Below are positions 51,181-62,142 of a stretch of DNA of 64,000 nt, in pieces. A model generated the notes under the pieces. That model was not told where the DNA came from, ran no database searches, and saw only the letters and a list, made by a program, of their open reading frames with translations. The first letter of the stretch is position 1. Each line of letters opens with the position of its first letter. The stretch comes from Imbricaverruca yamaguchii (Eukaryota; Arthropoda; Thecostraca; Neoverrucidae). The translations under genes and the position numbers were made by a program. The stretch covers positions 3,227,001 to 3,291,000 of the forward strand of contig JAOTOL010001643.1 in the NCBI GenBank assembly GCA_034440575.1. The letters run 5' to 3'.

Positions 51181-52838
51181 TAATTACCAGTTATGTCATG
51201 GCACGGTAGCCCAACCTGAGCTGGGTGCCACTGTCTCTATAAGTAAGAAGATGAAAACCATAAGTGCTCCTCAAATTATTAGGGACCCGCCGCGGAATAG
51301 TGAGATCTAGGATCTTGAAAATCTTTCGGCAAATGTATTCCCAGATACTGGATGCTCAAGATTTCATATCACAACCTAAAATCTAAATCCTGGATCCTGG
51401 AAGTTCACTCGATGGACCGATGTCCAGATTTAGACAATGGGCCGTGGGAACTTCCCCGGTGGTCCCACCATCTCTAGCTTATATACTGAATATTATTGGA
51501 CAAAGTTAACAGATTGTGATGATCAACTTGAACATCGAATACCTAACAAAGACAACAAAGATCTGGCAAATTGTATGCTACTTTAAGTAGCGAAATGTAC
51601 ATCAACGTACCAATGTGGATGAACGTACTGAGGTTCGAAGCACCATGCTTAACTTTTGGGAATGATGGATCCCACCTCTCCTGAATCCTGCGTAATCCTT
51701 CGCGAAACAGGGCTTTCAAGTCTTCAATCCTGCTTCATCTGTGTGGAAAACTTAGGGGACTTCCTATCCTGCAGTTCACTGTTGATCATCGGTAACGCAA
51801 GGTTAGTCCATGGGCCTTAGTGAAATGTGTATGTAATTTGTATTGTGATCACTGGTGAACATTGTATCCCGTGATCAGTTATCTAGTATCGGAGCCTTGG
51901 GCTCATCTCTTTGGACGTGAGACGTGCTGGGACGTGTTTATTCGCGGCATAAGAGGAATCGCAGGCGATCGACGTGTTCATTTGTGTTTGTCCGCTTTGC
52001 AGTCTTCCGAGGTCCATGATGTGATGTGAAGTAACCACTCGATATTGCAGGCAGATACCGGAACTTACTTGTTCCGGTAGCGTTCCGCTCAGTCATATGT
52101 GGTGGATGCTGATGCGATTGTTTACAGTGAACGCGTTCTTACAAAACTTATGGGATCGAATTTGTGATCCCGCCAAACTAAAGAAACGCTTTAAGAGAAT
52201 ACAATGCTAACTGCTCCGGGACAGGAACCAAGGTGACGATCAAATCTAGATGACGAGGCCGATGGTTCTTGTATGTGGGCTTCCTGTGTTTCCAATTAAA
52301 ATCGAAAGCTAACATGGTCCTAAAGTAATTACAAATTCGGTATTATTCCAGTTCGTAGAACATGCATTCGGATGAGGAAGCTTCACATCCTTCGTATTTA
52401 AATGTGTCACAAGAAGGGCCTCATTTCAACTGGCAGTCAGCCGACATAGTTACCATGTGATGCGACAGTGGTTTGCTATTGTCTAACTTTTCGTAAAAAT
52501 GTCAAAGTTTGCAAATTCTGACACTCGTTAGTATGTTAGCCATTTCAGCCAAGCTGCAGTACGGGCATCACAATGGGAACGATGGCGAGAGCGGCGCACA
52601 AAGTTGCCATTGAGGAAACATTTGGGCTGAATTGTGGTAGTGGTTCTGCCTGCGCTGGCAGGAGACAAAGCCTGTTGAGGGGTATAATGTACATTTAATC
52701 AATCGTCTTTAACTTAGCTTTTGGCGTACATTGGTGGCCATTGGTGGCTTGGAGCCGGGCCACCAGCTAGCCCCTCCACAAGAAGACAGGATAGGACAGG
52801 ATAGGACACCTTTTACCCTTTGGTTATTTCAGACCAGT
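51181..52838. other. non-coding stretch, nothing recognised
   Basis: Short repeats only (gacaggataggacaggatag at about 52784-52805). No exon or SINE seen. Confidence 0.45.
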
Positions 52839-52853
52839 AAACGGATCTAGTTC

Positions 52854-53013
52854 GGGGACGAGTAGTCTAGGAGTAAGTTGCTCGTCTCCCAGTCGAAAGG
52901 TTGTGGGTTCGAGTCTCACCTGCGCTACTCTTCGCCCGCGACCAATCGGCGTGAGAGATTGGCGACGCTACATGACTTAACGGTCGCTGTGTCGTAAAAA
53001 CCAATAACCAACC
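52854..53013 (+). mobile_element. tRNA-derived SINE, family S1, young copy with perfect TSD
   Basis: Complete head, body and aaaccaataaccaacc tail with a perfect 15-bp duplication AAACGGATCTAGTTC at 52839-52853 and 53014-53028. The duplication is identical on both sides, so the insertion is probably recent. Confidence 0.94.
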
Positions 53014-53429
53014 AAACGGATCTAGTTCAAAACATAGACCGCGGCAGAAGGTGGTGATACTGGCTACGGGATTGTTTATCTTGGATCATGTAGATCACAT
53101 GTACTGTGTAGATGTCTACACTTTTGAGGAGGCTCCCCAACCTTCCAATAGTGTCAAATTTTAACAAGGGACCCTACGGAGTCCCCCATCTATTTGGACC
53201 CACCAATTTCCTCAATGCATGCGCCCCCCACCCTCAGAGGAGAAACTAACGTCCCCGGTTACACGTCGTAAGCTAGAGCAACTGAAGGATTTAGATGATA
53301 TCTTCTGCTTGTGTTGTTCTGGGAAGCGGATATAGAAACAGGTTGTGAAGCTTTTGTGGTTCTGGAACACTGTGCGTCCATGGAACACTATATGGATCAC
53401 AACATTTATATGGAACATTTATATCGGTG

Positions 53430-53660
53430 CGCCTCTAGGACGACACCGTGTGCCCTTTTGAGACTGACATGGTGTGATCCTCTGGGACACCGTGTGTCCT
53501 TTTGAGACATGGTGTGCGCCTCTGGGGCACCGTGTGCCCTTTTGAGACTGACATGGTGTGATCCTCTGGGACGATGGGCGCTGTATGACCAACGCAGTCG
53601 ATGCGCCCGAAAGCCCAAATAACCAACCAATCCTCTGGGACGACATCGTGTGCCCTTGCG
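53430..53660 (+). repeat. minisatellite interrupted by a short retroposon
   Basis: Repeats of acaccgtgtgcccttttgag and actgacatggtgtgatcctc, with irregular unit length. The 53575-53629 insertion splits one unit. Confidence 0.85.
53575..53629 (+). mobile_element. ultra-short retroposon, 55 bp, with perfect TSD
   Basis: Contains tatgaccaacgcagtcgatg, then cgcccgaaagcccaaataac and a ccaacca tail. Flanked by the perfect 14-bp repeat ATCCTCTGGGACGA at 53561-53574 and 53630-53643. The flank lies in a minisatellite, but the last five bases (GACGA) are specific to this unit. Confidence 0.7.
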
Positions 53661-54756
53661 CCTCTGGAACTCCGGGCTTCTGACTTGGCTCCGGCGGCTG
53701 ATGTCATTGACCCGGAATGCAGCAGCGCGACCACCGGTGTAACCAGTCTCGCGCCGACCGCGTCAGGGCGACTTGGTGATACATCGTGGCGGCATCATCA
53801 CCACTAACGTCACCGAATATGGCGTCCATTGTTGCTCAACAATGATCAGAGGAACGAAACGTTTTTTCGAAAGCTCGGGAACCTTGATGCTTTTGCTTGT
53901 GCACACTGCTATACACCAAGCAACTAAAACTTGTTTTGGTTGTGTCTAGGTTCAACCGGAACCGTCAATATACGGTTCATTTTATTATTGGCAATTTTCA
54001 GACTGACTGTTTACATAGCAAACGATAATTATCTGTAAAATATCTTGATAATTATCCGTAAAACCTCCGATGATGGGAGATCCCCGTGTAGAGACGCAGC
54101 CAAGGATGGGGAGGGGCCTTTTAACAAAACGTAACAGTAATCAAGCGATAAATTTATATATTTCCGTGACGCCAAACCAGATATTTTCGTCGTGCTTCGC
54201 GCGCCGAAAGCGGTCTCGATTCAGTGAGTTGTTTTCCTCTTGTCGACCCCTTTTAAGAAAATCCTAGCTACCCGTCCGTACCCGTGGGTCACGCGATGAT
54301 GACAAAGGGCAGCCGAAGACGCATGGTGTCTCCTTGATGGTGCACTGCATCCTGCTCTGCTCCTTTTCATGAGACACGCTATGGGCAATGCGCTGTTTGC
54401 CACGAAAGTAAACCGAAAACGTACAAATGAAGTGAGACGCGATGAGGACGAATGAAGCGAACTGAATATGTGCCAATTGTTGGTAAGCAACGCCCTATGT
54501 GTAGTATTAAGGTCTGCAACACGTTAGCGCCACATAGGCGTTTTCGGTGTTGTTGCCGTTGTCAAGGTAACAGCTGAGAGTATTCAATTTGTGTTACTAT
54601 CTCCTGGTGTTTCTTTTGAGGGAGGACAGCAGAGATTGTGCCCGTTCCGCTCTCTTAAATGTATATCCACCAGTGAATATGTGCGGCATTGTAGGTTTTT
54701 AGTGTACGATATTTGTACGTAATTCACAGAACACAGTGGCATATCCAGTCCCCCAC

Positions 54757-54802
54757 TATATGATCAACCTGGCTGATGCGCCCGAAAGCCAAGTATCTAG
54801 TT
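54757..54802 (+). mobile_element. ultra-short retroposon-like copy
   Basis: tatatgatcaacctggctga followed by tgcgcccgaaagccaag matches the core of 53575-53629. No target duplication found. Confidence 0.5.
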
Positions 54803-54959
54803 CCATGGCTACCAGCAGGCGCAGAGTGTCGCACGCGACGCGAGTGGCTGCATAACCCTGAGCAGGCAAAATCTGGCTACAACTAAGACTGGAGAATGTT
54901 CCCCACATATGAAAACCTGCGTGCAAGCCGCCGCAAACTATTCGTCCACACATTATTTT

Positions 54960-56040
54960 AATCTAGTGTATTGATGGGCGGATAAGTGTCGGGGTTTCAC
55001 GACGCTTTCGACTATTGAGGTTGTCGGTGTCGCTAATTTCTCACCCCAGTCTGTCGCAGCCGACTAGCAGCGACAGGCCGGATTCAAACCCACGACCTTT
55101 CGGTTGAAAACAAGTACCCCACTGCTGGACCAACCGCCCCCAGCCGACGCTGCTGTCTCGTACCCGAGGGGTCATAAGTGAAAGGCTCGCGCACTTCCAG
55201 CTACCTCGCGACCACTCGGCTTAAAAGAATGACAGCGCTTTATAACATTCCAGGCAAGTGCGTCGTAAAGAGCCAAGTTTCTTCGCGTGGTGCTATGTCT
55301 CAGTGCCTGTCTTCATACCAGTAGCTAATGTCCAGACCGATTCCCTACTACTTGTTCTCTATTTCCTGTTTTGAGTTCTTTCGGCGACAACCGAATCTGA
55401 CCGACTAAAAAAATCAGTCGGTCGATTTGCCAGCGCTGGGCTCCACAGATTCGGCCGATGTTCCAATTCCTCGGTGCGGGTTTGAAGTCGGCCGCCACTC
55501 GTCTTGGTTGGGTTTTGCCGGCCACTGCTGCACCGGCCCGTTGCTCTGGTGCAACAGACCACAGGACCCTGCCAGCTCGAAGCGGCGGTGACGCTGTTCA
55601 CCACAAGGTCTTCTGCCTGACCGGACCAACATATGTGCCTCTCCCTGGCCACTCGGTGCATTTCCAACCGTGTACTTGTTCAAAAGTGGATGATCGGGAT
55701 TTTCGTGCTGAAGAGTATTATTGATATGTGCAAAATGTCTTTAAGACAGACTCAAGCACTCCATGAAGGATCATCCTGCTAAAAGCAGCACTTCACAGTT
55801 ATCCCTCGCCTGGCCGACCGGCCGACAAACCCACCTTCGCCTCGCCGGAAGTTAGAAACACGGTCAGAAAGCTTTCGTCATTGGAAGCCTGAGGTACATC
55901 ACACATTCGCACTCTGGACGATGCTGAGGTCACTGGAGATCATGCTACGGCAACCTGCGTACATTCACTTAAATCCCTGAAAAGGCGGAGCTTTTTTTCT
56001 ATCCGCATTTTTTTCAAGACCTAGCGTACATGGGTGTTGT
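54960..56040. other. unrecognised stretch with SINE-like remnants
   Basis: 55005-55280 carries minus-sense tRNA-like B box pieces (gattcaaacccacgaccttt) and aagtgcgtcgtaaagagcc, suggesting degraded SINE sequence. No exon seen. Confidence 0.45.
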
Positions 56041-56044
56041 TCGT

Positions 56045-56190
56045 GACCTTACAACGCACTAGGTAGCTGAAGCAGTATGGCTTCAGCTGTCTCTCACCCC
56101 GGCAGGAAGGAACGGCAACGTGGATAATCGAACCTTTCTTCGGTTTCCCAGTCGCGCCAAATTTATCCAGTGAGCTACTGACGCCCAACA
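56045..56190 (-). mobile_element. tRNA-derived SINE (family S5), degraded
   Basis: Minus-sense match to 32430-32581: ttacaacgcact, ctctcaccccggcaggaagg, tgagctactgacgccc. Confidence 0.7.
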
Positions 56191-57540
56191 TACGTGAAAG
56201 TGTTTATATTCATAGTAAAAAGGGACAGGACATGGTGGGCCAATTCGGGTCAGAAAATGGTATACCGGGTTCCGATCTATGCATGACAGATACACAGAAA
56301 AGTCACTGGCATGCCAAGGTAGCATGAAGTTCATGTCACAGCTTATTTCGTTTTTTTTCTTGGGGGGGGGGGTGGCATGCACCATGACGATAAAAAGCAT
56401 CGAAATTGACCTACCTCAAGTCAATGACCTTGGCCTTAATTACAATTTAGAGATAGGCGTTTTCGTTTTTGTGAAGCGACAGTATTTGAGCGTGGTGTTG
56501 ATGTGTGGCAACTATTCTGAATGCCGGTACTTGGAATATTTTGGGGGCATTGCTCTCGTTCATTCGTAATCCCTGACCTCGAATGGCCTTGACGAAAAAT
56601 ATGTGCGAAATGTGCATAAGAAGGTACGGATAATTTCGTATTTCAGCTTCTAGTGATTCGGCCGCTATTCCGAGAAAAGAACCTGAGGAGTCTCGAGAAC
56701 TTGGCCCTGGCCAAGCGAGTGACTGAACTTGGGCTTCAAAGTTACACAAATTAAGTTGTCCGATAGATTCTAACTCTAACGACGCCAAGGTAAATAGCAC
56801 ACATAGAAGAGTTATTTCAATCATGACCTCGAAAAGAAGTTGAGCGCAAAAACGATGGAAGTGGTGGACGCCCTAAAGCACCAACCTACTACCACCTCAA
56901 AAAGAACAGTAAAACAAACGCCCATTCATGCCGATAAATACGTGTGGGGCCCTGTTTAATTTCGTTTCTTACCCCTGCACGTGGAAAAGTGAACCAAAAC
57001 TGGGAAAACCCATACCCGACTATCATGCTATTTTTGTGAGTACCCCCACCCCCGCGAGGATTCGCCTCTCACACTAGTATGCAATATAGTGGTTACGTAA
57101 GCCATATGTTTTGCCCAGCGGGTACTTGTTGCGCCGAAGTTGCACACGCATAATTATGGCTTGGAGGAAATCATGAAAGCATCAATAGTGAAATATTGGG
57201 AAGTTGAATGCTATTATTGAAACACATGTAGCGACTAGGCAGCATTCATCGCAAATGGAAAATAGTCTAGGAGTACTCTCTTAAAAGCTTTATCTTCATA
57301 AAAAGTGTAACACAATTTTCGTCCGATATCTGCATGTCCTTGTTCGTTATTTTAAACTTAGTATAACCCTTTCATTAACAAGAAAAGCGTTCATTCGCTT
57401 GAAGAAATATCGCATTGGGTTAACGTGATGTGCGGAAATGTCAAGTAAACATCACGCAGCATATGCAGTGTTTTGGCGAATCCGTTAAATGCTTCCGAAT
57501 GGGGGCCTTTGTGTCGTTCACGACATGGCTTGCTTTTTTG
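56191..57540. other. non-coding stretch, nothing recognised
   Basis: Short chance frames only. Confidence 0.45.
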
Positions 57541-57587
57541 CCTTTTTCGGCCGTGCGTGCGTACTTCCCAGGGCCGACAGCATCGGC

Positions 57588-57637
57588 CGGCCGTTTTGAC
57601 GTGGCTGCAGGCCTGCAACTCGGCGTCAAAACGGCCG
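57588..57637. repeat. perfect 14-bp hairpin, 22-nt loop
   Basis: CGGCCGTTTTGACG and its reverse complement. The loop itself holds the palindrome TGCAGGCCTGCA. Confidence 0.92.
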
Positions 57638-58053
57638 CCGTCGGCACGCACAGCAATTTTAAGACCGTGTGACCGATGAAGGCCGCTACCTGTGGCGACG
57701 GCAGCGGCGTGAGTCATCTCGGCGCCCGTGCCGGCTGACGTGAGTCATCCCGACAGCCGTGTCGGCTGACGCGAGCCATCTTGACCGCTGCGTCGGCCCT
57801 CGTGAGTCATCCCGACAGTCGTTCGGCTGGCGTGAGTCTTCTCATCAGACTCGTGGACTCGCGCGAGCCGCCTCGACAGCCGTGCCGACCGGCCGACGCG
57901 CCCGCCCGGCCGCTCCTCAGCCCCGCGGACGCAGTCAGCTGACGCGGCGGCGGAATGTCCGTTCTGCGCGCCGGGACGAATCCCGGCGCTCGCGACTCCC
58001 AGGTGCAGCCCCATCAGCGGACGGGTCGCTGGCCACTCTTCCTGTGGTCGTTG

Positions 58054-58114
58054 GTTGGTTGGTTGGTTGGTTGGTTGGTTGGTTGGTTATTTGAGTTTTA
58101 GGGTGCATTGACCT
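58054..58114 (-). mobile_element. ultra-short retroposon with (GGTT)n tail and perfect TSD
   Basis: Minus-sense core (ggtcaatgcaccctaaaact, caaataaccaacc) with the tail expanded to about eight AACC units. Flanked by the perfect 13-bp repeat CCTGTGGTCGTTG at 58041-58053 and 58115-58127. Confidence 0.68.
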
Positions 58115-58779
58115 CCTGTGGTCGTTGTGCAGACGTAAAATGTCGTGTTGATCGACGCGCCCTAAATCATCCTCTTCATATGATCGCCATCGCCCCTGAA
58201 TAAAATCCTGGCTGCGCCACTGCTATGTGAGCCGTGCGGGCGGCGTTAGACTGCGTGTCCAAGATTTCAACGCACGATCATGTGCGCCTGACCGAACGAA
58301 AACAAAAAGCCGTCTTGCGCAATGCTGTTACGTAAGCAATAACGCCGGCGGCACCGCACGGCATCGTGGCGTGCCGCCAGATTGGTCGGAGGCTCAGTGA
58401 TCGGCGCTTCTGTGACAAGCGTTTGGGAACCATTCTAGACCCAGGTGGCCCGCCGAGCGCGCTGCGTTTTGCGCTGCGTTCGCCCGGCCGCCGGCCAGCA
58501 GCAGCCGCGCATCGCCCGGCGTCGTTCCGACCGGCACTTTCGCCGGTGCCGGTACCTGCGGCGGGCGCCGCCCCTCCCCGGTCGGGCCGTCTGGCCGCCG
58601 CTGTGCCAAGGTCACCGGAGCCGGCTGCCGGCTGCCGGACCTAGCCTATGGCTGGTCCCAGACAAAGCGCGCCGTCCGCGCAGGGAGCCTGCGCCCGACG
58701 CGCCGCTCAGCTGATGGCACCGCCAGCGGGCATCACCTGGCGCTGCTTCAGCCGACCTAGCGCAGCCGAGTCAACCCGA

Positions 58780-59130
58780 CCTGACCTGGGTAATCCTAGC
58801 CGTGCCTCGCCAAACCCAGTCAAGCCTAACCGGACCTAACCAGCCTAGCCGCACATCACCAAACCCAGTCAAGCCTAACCCCACCTAACTCAGCCTAGCC
58901 GCACATCACCAAACCCAGTCAAGCCTAACCCCACCTAACTCAACCTAGCGGCGCCTCACCAAACCCAATCAAACCTAACCCAGCACGACCCAGCCTAACC
59001 CAACCTACCAAACCTAGTTCAATGTAACTCGTCCTAGCCCAACTAAACTCATCCTAACACAACCCAGCCCAACCTGACTCAGCCAAGCACATCATAACCA
59101 AACCTAACTTAACGCAACCTAACCAAGCCG
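58780..59130. repeat. degenerate CCTAA-rich tract with internal 50-55 bp repeat
   Basis: Dense aacctaacc, agcctaacc and acccaacct words. The unit with ccgcacatcaccaaacccag recurs two to three times. It resembles a decayed arthropod telomere-type (TTAGG)n array but is irregular; telomeric origin is inference. Confidence 0.7.
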
Positions 59131-59225
59131 GCGGTGCGCTACAAATCGGCCGACATCGTTTAACCTCTGCACCAAGTCTTGAGTCATGTTGCCCGAATGG
59201 CCCCCGGCCATACACCGCTCGAGCT

Positions 59226-59600
59226 GTGTCCACCCCCCGAGTCACGACACAACTGCATCCATGCCGAGCCACAAGACTGTGTCTAACCTATGCAGTTGAT
59301 GTGCCCCTAGAACCCAATAACAAAAAAAAAACTGACAGCCACAACACAGCTGTATCCATGCCGAGTCACAACACAACTATCCATGTCGAGTCGCAACACA
59401 ACTGTATCCATGCTAGATCACAACACAGCTGTATCCACTACCTAACTTTCTCTAACTGATCCATGCCGAGTCACAACACAACTATCCATGTCGAGTCCAA
59501 CACAACTGTATCCATGCTAGATCCAACACAGCTGTATCATGCCGAGTCACAACACAACTGTATCCATGCCGATTCACAACAACTGTATATGGGTACATGG
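59226..59600 (+). repeat. AC-rich minisatellite
   Basis: Repeats of catgccgagtcacaacacaa and ctgtatccatgctagatc, unit about 28-30 bp, interrupted at 59286-59330 by a short-retroposon-like segment (tatgcagttgatgtgcccct). Confidence 0.85.
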
Positions 59601-60094
59601 CCGATCCATAGCAATTGTATGGCTCTGGCACTGTATTCTGGTATTTGCAACGGGGCTACTGCAGGGCGTGGGCGTCCCCCGGCAGGAACGACAACTTGTT
59701 CGGCTCGCCCTGTTCTTGGAGATCCTCAGTCATAGTGTAGTTCAAACCGCAGCTGGTTTAGCTTGGGTACGGTGCATTTAGCCCTCAGCAGAATGTCTAC
59801 TTACATCCTTCGTCTTTGAGCGGTAAAGTTGAGACGGATGTTCATCTATCCTTAAAGATTGTGTGTATGGAACGTGCTGAGAGCCGTGTGGAGAGCTTAC
59901 AGTTGGAAGCTGCGCGGCGCCAGAACTTTCCTTATCCTTTACGATTGACTTGCCACGCTCTCGAAACTATCCTGTCTGTGTTTGCTTCTGGGACTGAAGC
60001 GGAAGAACGGACTGTCTGCAGCTAATCTCGTTCACACAATAGCGACTTCGATTCGCTGTCTATTGAACGTATGTTGCGAACAGTGGTGAATGAG

Positions 60095-60158
60095 AGAGAG
60101 AGAGAGAGAGAGGGGGGGGAGAAAGAGAGAGAGAGAGAGAGCAAGAGAAAGAAAGAAT
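60095..60158. repeat. (GA)n microsatellite
   Basis: Two runs of GA dinucleotides separated by a short G-run. Confidence 0.95.
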
Positions 60159-60317
60159 GCTCCACTTATTCATCATATCGAAAAAGGAGTAAACTCACAT
60201 TTCTTTCGTGAAATTCATAAAACAATTGCTCGGTAATGACATGTCGCACTCAATTTCTTCATGTGATATTTTTAGTGTCTGCCGCACAAAAGCGTGGGCA
60301 TTTTATCTTCGCCACCA

Positions 60318-60749
60318 TGAACTTTGATCACAACCCCACCAACGAACAGGTGCAATTCAAACAATTCCTGAGGAATGGCAGATGCCACCCTAAGATTATT
60401 CGTCTGATGTTTTCATCCCTGTCTAACAGCGTGCAAAAAAAATTCACCACCACACATTTTTATAAAGGCGACCACCAGTGATCACAGCAATTCCACAAAA
60501 CCATATTGCTGTGTTTTGTTTTCATCTCAGCCTGCTAGTGCACAACACACCAGTATTATGGGCGCTTACGAACGGCATCATGGCAATTATTACCAGAATC
60601 AACGGGAACAGCTTTACGAAGGGCACTTTATTGATCAACGGGATCAGTTCTCCGACAACGCTCTGACCGAAATCACGGGGAAGCGGCAAGCAGACACCGA
60701 ACTGAATAGGACAATTTCGGTACCAAGCACCAGTTGTTTCAGTGCATAG
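60318..60749 (+). other. weak candidate coding segment, unidentified
   Basis: A frame from the ATG at 60318 (NFDHNPTNEQVQFKQF) stops at 60480. A good acceptor, gttttcatctcag at about 60530, opens a second frame (YERHHGNYYQNQREQLYEGH and on) to a stop at 60749. Composition looks coding-like, but I recognise no family and no proper donor joins the two. Probably not certain enough to call a gene. Confidence 0.2.
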
Positions 60750-60851
60750 CAGACCTACTTATGACAACGATGATATCCCGATGTGTCCGAGACCGTTTGC
60801 TTATCTGCGGGGCCATTGAATGATCACGAATTGGTACGTACTGCGTGACGT

Positions 60852-60906
60852 TAGTTAGTTAGTTATTTGGGCTTCAGGGCGCATCGACCAGGGTTGATCA
60901 TTCGCG
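60852..60906 (-). mobile_element. ultra-short retroposon, 55 bp, with perfect TSD
   Basis: On the minus strand it reads atgatcaaccctggtcgatg then cgccctgaagcccaaataac with a taactaacta tail. Flanked by the perfect 14-bp repeat GTACTGCGTGACGT at 60838-60851 and 60907-60920. Same length as 53575-53629. Confidence 0.72.
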
Positions 60907-61138
60907 GTACTGCGTGACGTGTGCACCTACTAGGTCAGAGGTGAATACTACAAACAAATTAGCTAGCAAGCTCTGTATTCAACCTGGTAATGCATCAGCG
61001 AAACGATGGCGTATTTATTCGAAGCTGTCTTTTTGCATCTATTAATGAACTGACTTTTCACAGGGTGAACTCGAAAGATGAAGCTCTCATAACGCGCTAG
61101 GGAACAAAAACACCCCCGAGCGTTTTTTCTGGTGCAGG

Positions 61139-62142
61139 TTTCCCGCGCACGTCCGGGGGCAGATATCTGCCCCCTCAAGGTTTTCCTTATTTGCCGCCAA
61201 ACTAATCGGGTTAGCAAGGCCAAACCTCGCATAGCTGTTCATTGGTCTTTTCGCGGATCCTCACACATTTTTAATCCTGGGTTGTCTTAGGTCAGGTCAC
61301 CAGGTCAGGCGAAGTGACGGGGTTACACTCGGAGTTCTAGGTGGCATAACTTCCACAATAATTGGGCGATTGATTTCAAACTTATAGCATGTCATGATCT
61401 CATCAGGGACCATAATATGTATATCTGGTTTTTTCGTAGCATTGACCTTAGGTCAGGTCGCTGCCATGGCTTCCCCATTATAGGGCTATGGTAAAATATA
61501 CAAATGTTTCCTGGTTACATATTTGCGCTCGGAATGATTTCACAACGGTTGTGGCATGTAGATGGAAGCTATGCTCAACGTTACCCCTGACATTTTTTGC
61601 TCAGTGACCTCACCAAGGTCTCTGAGGTCACCTGAGATCACTACACATTTATGCGCATTACATCGCACTGCATTGAGATAGAAGGCTGAAATTACCGCCA
61701 TTGTACTTGTATCGTCAAGACGTGTCGATTGATATATTGCATGACCTCCCTAGGCCCTGACCTGAAGTCATGACTTCATGACCTTGACCTGAGTTTCGGT
61801 TGACCCGACCTTAAATTACACTGCATACTGTCGGTAGCGCATTTCAAGGACTGTCGAATAGCGTTCGCCGTTTGTTTCTATCTGTTACAGGTCCTGAGAT
61901 GTGTAAATATCTGAATCCCACCTGATCTGGTTGAATTTGACCTATGATGACCCAGTCACCTGACTGTTGACTTGAACGAAAAAATGACAGAAACACTTTC
62001 GATGGAGCCCGTCACCAGCTATCCAACGCCGTTTTCCGTTTGTCGCTAGCTAGCATAGTTCTAGAGATTTTAGGTGGCAGACATCTGCCCCCACCCCCGG
62101 ACATGCGAAGTTGGCGCGGACCATCGGACGTGCGAGTGTTAA
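61139..62142 (-). mobile_element. non-autonomous TTAA-flanked DNA element, copy 2
   Basis: Inverted copy of 3916-4903, about 1 kb. The left end carries the palindrome GGGGGCAGATATCTGCCCCC after gcgcacgtcc; the right end carries ggacgtgcgagtgTTAA. CpG content is higher than in copy 1. No transposase. Confidence 0.78.

Larger units (their letters stand above)
57541..58780. other. CpG-rich segment
   Basis: Dense CpG and GC over about 1.2 kb, with a short degenerate repeat around gtgagtcatcccgacag at 57700-57860, a perfect hairpin at 57588-57637 and a short retroposon at 58054-58114. It could be a promoter-associated island of an unseen gene. No exon is recognised. Confidence 0.5.

Noticed and set aside
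50342..51310. Long Arg/Ala-rich frames on both strands
   Set aside because: Overlap a GC-rich minisatellite, where stop codons are rare by composition.
57391..58714. Short frames in the CpG-rich segment
   Set aside because: No recognisable motif; open because of high GC content.
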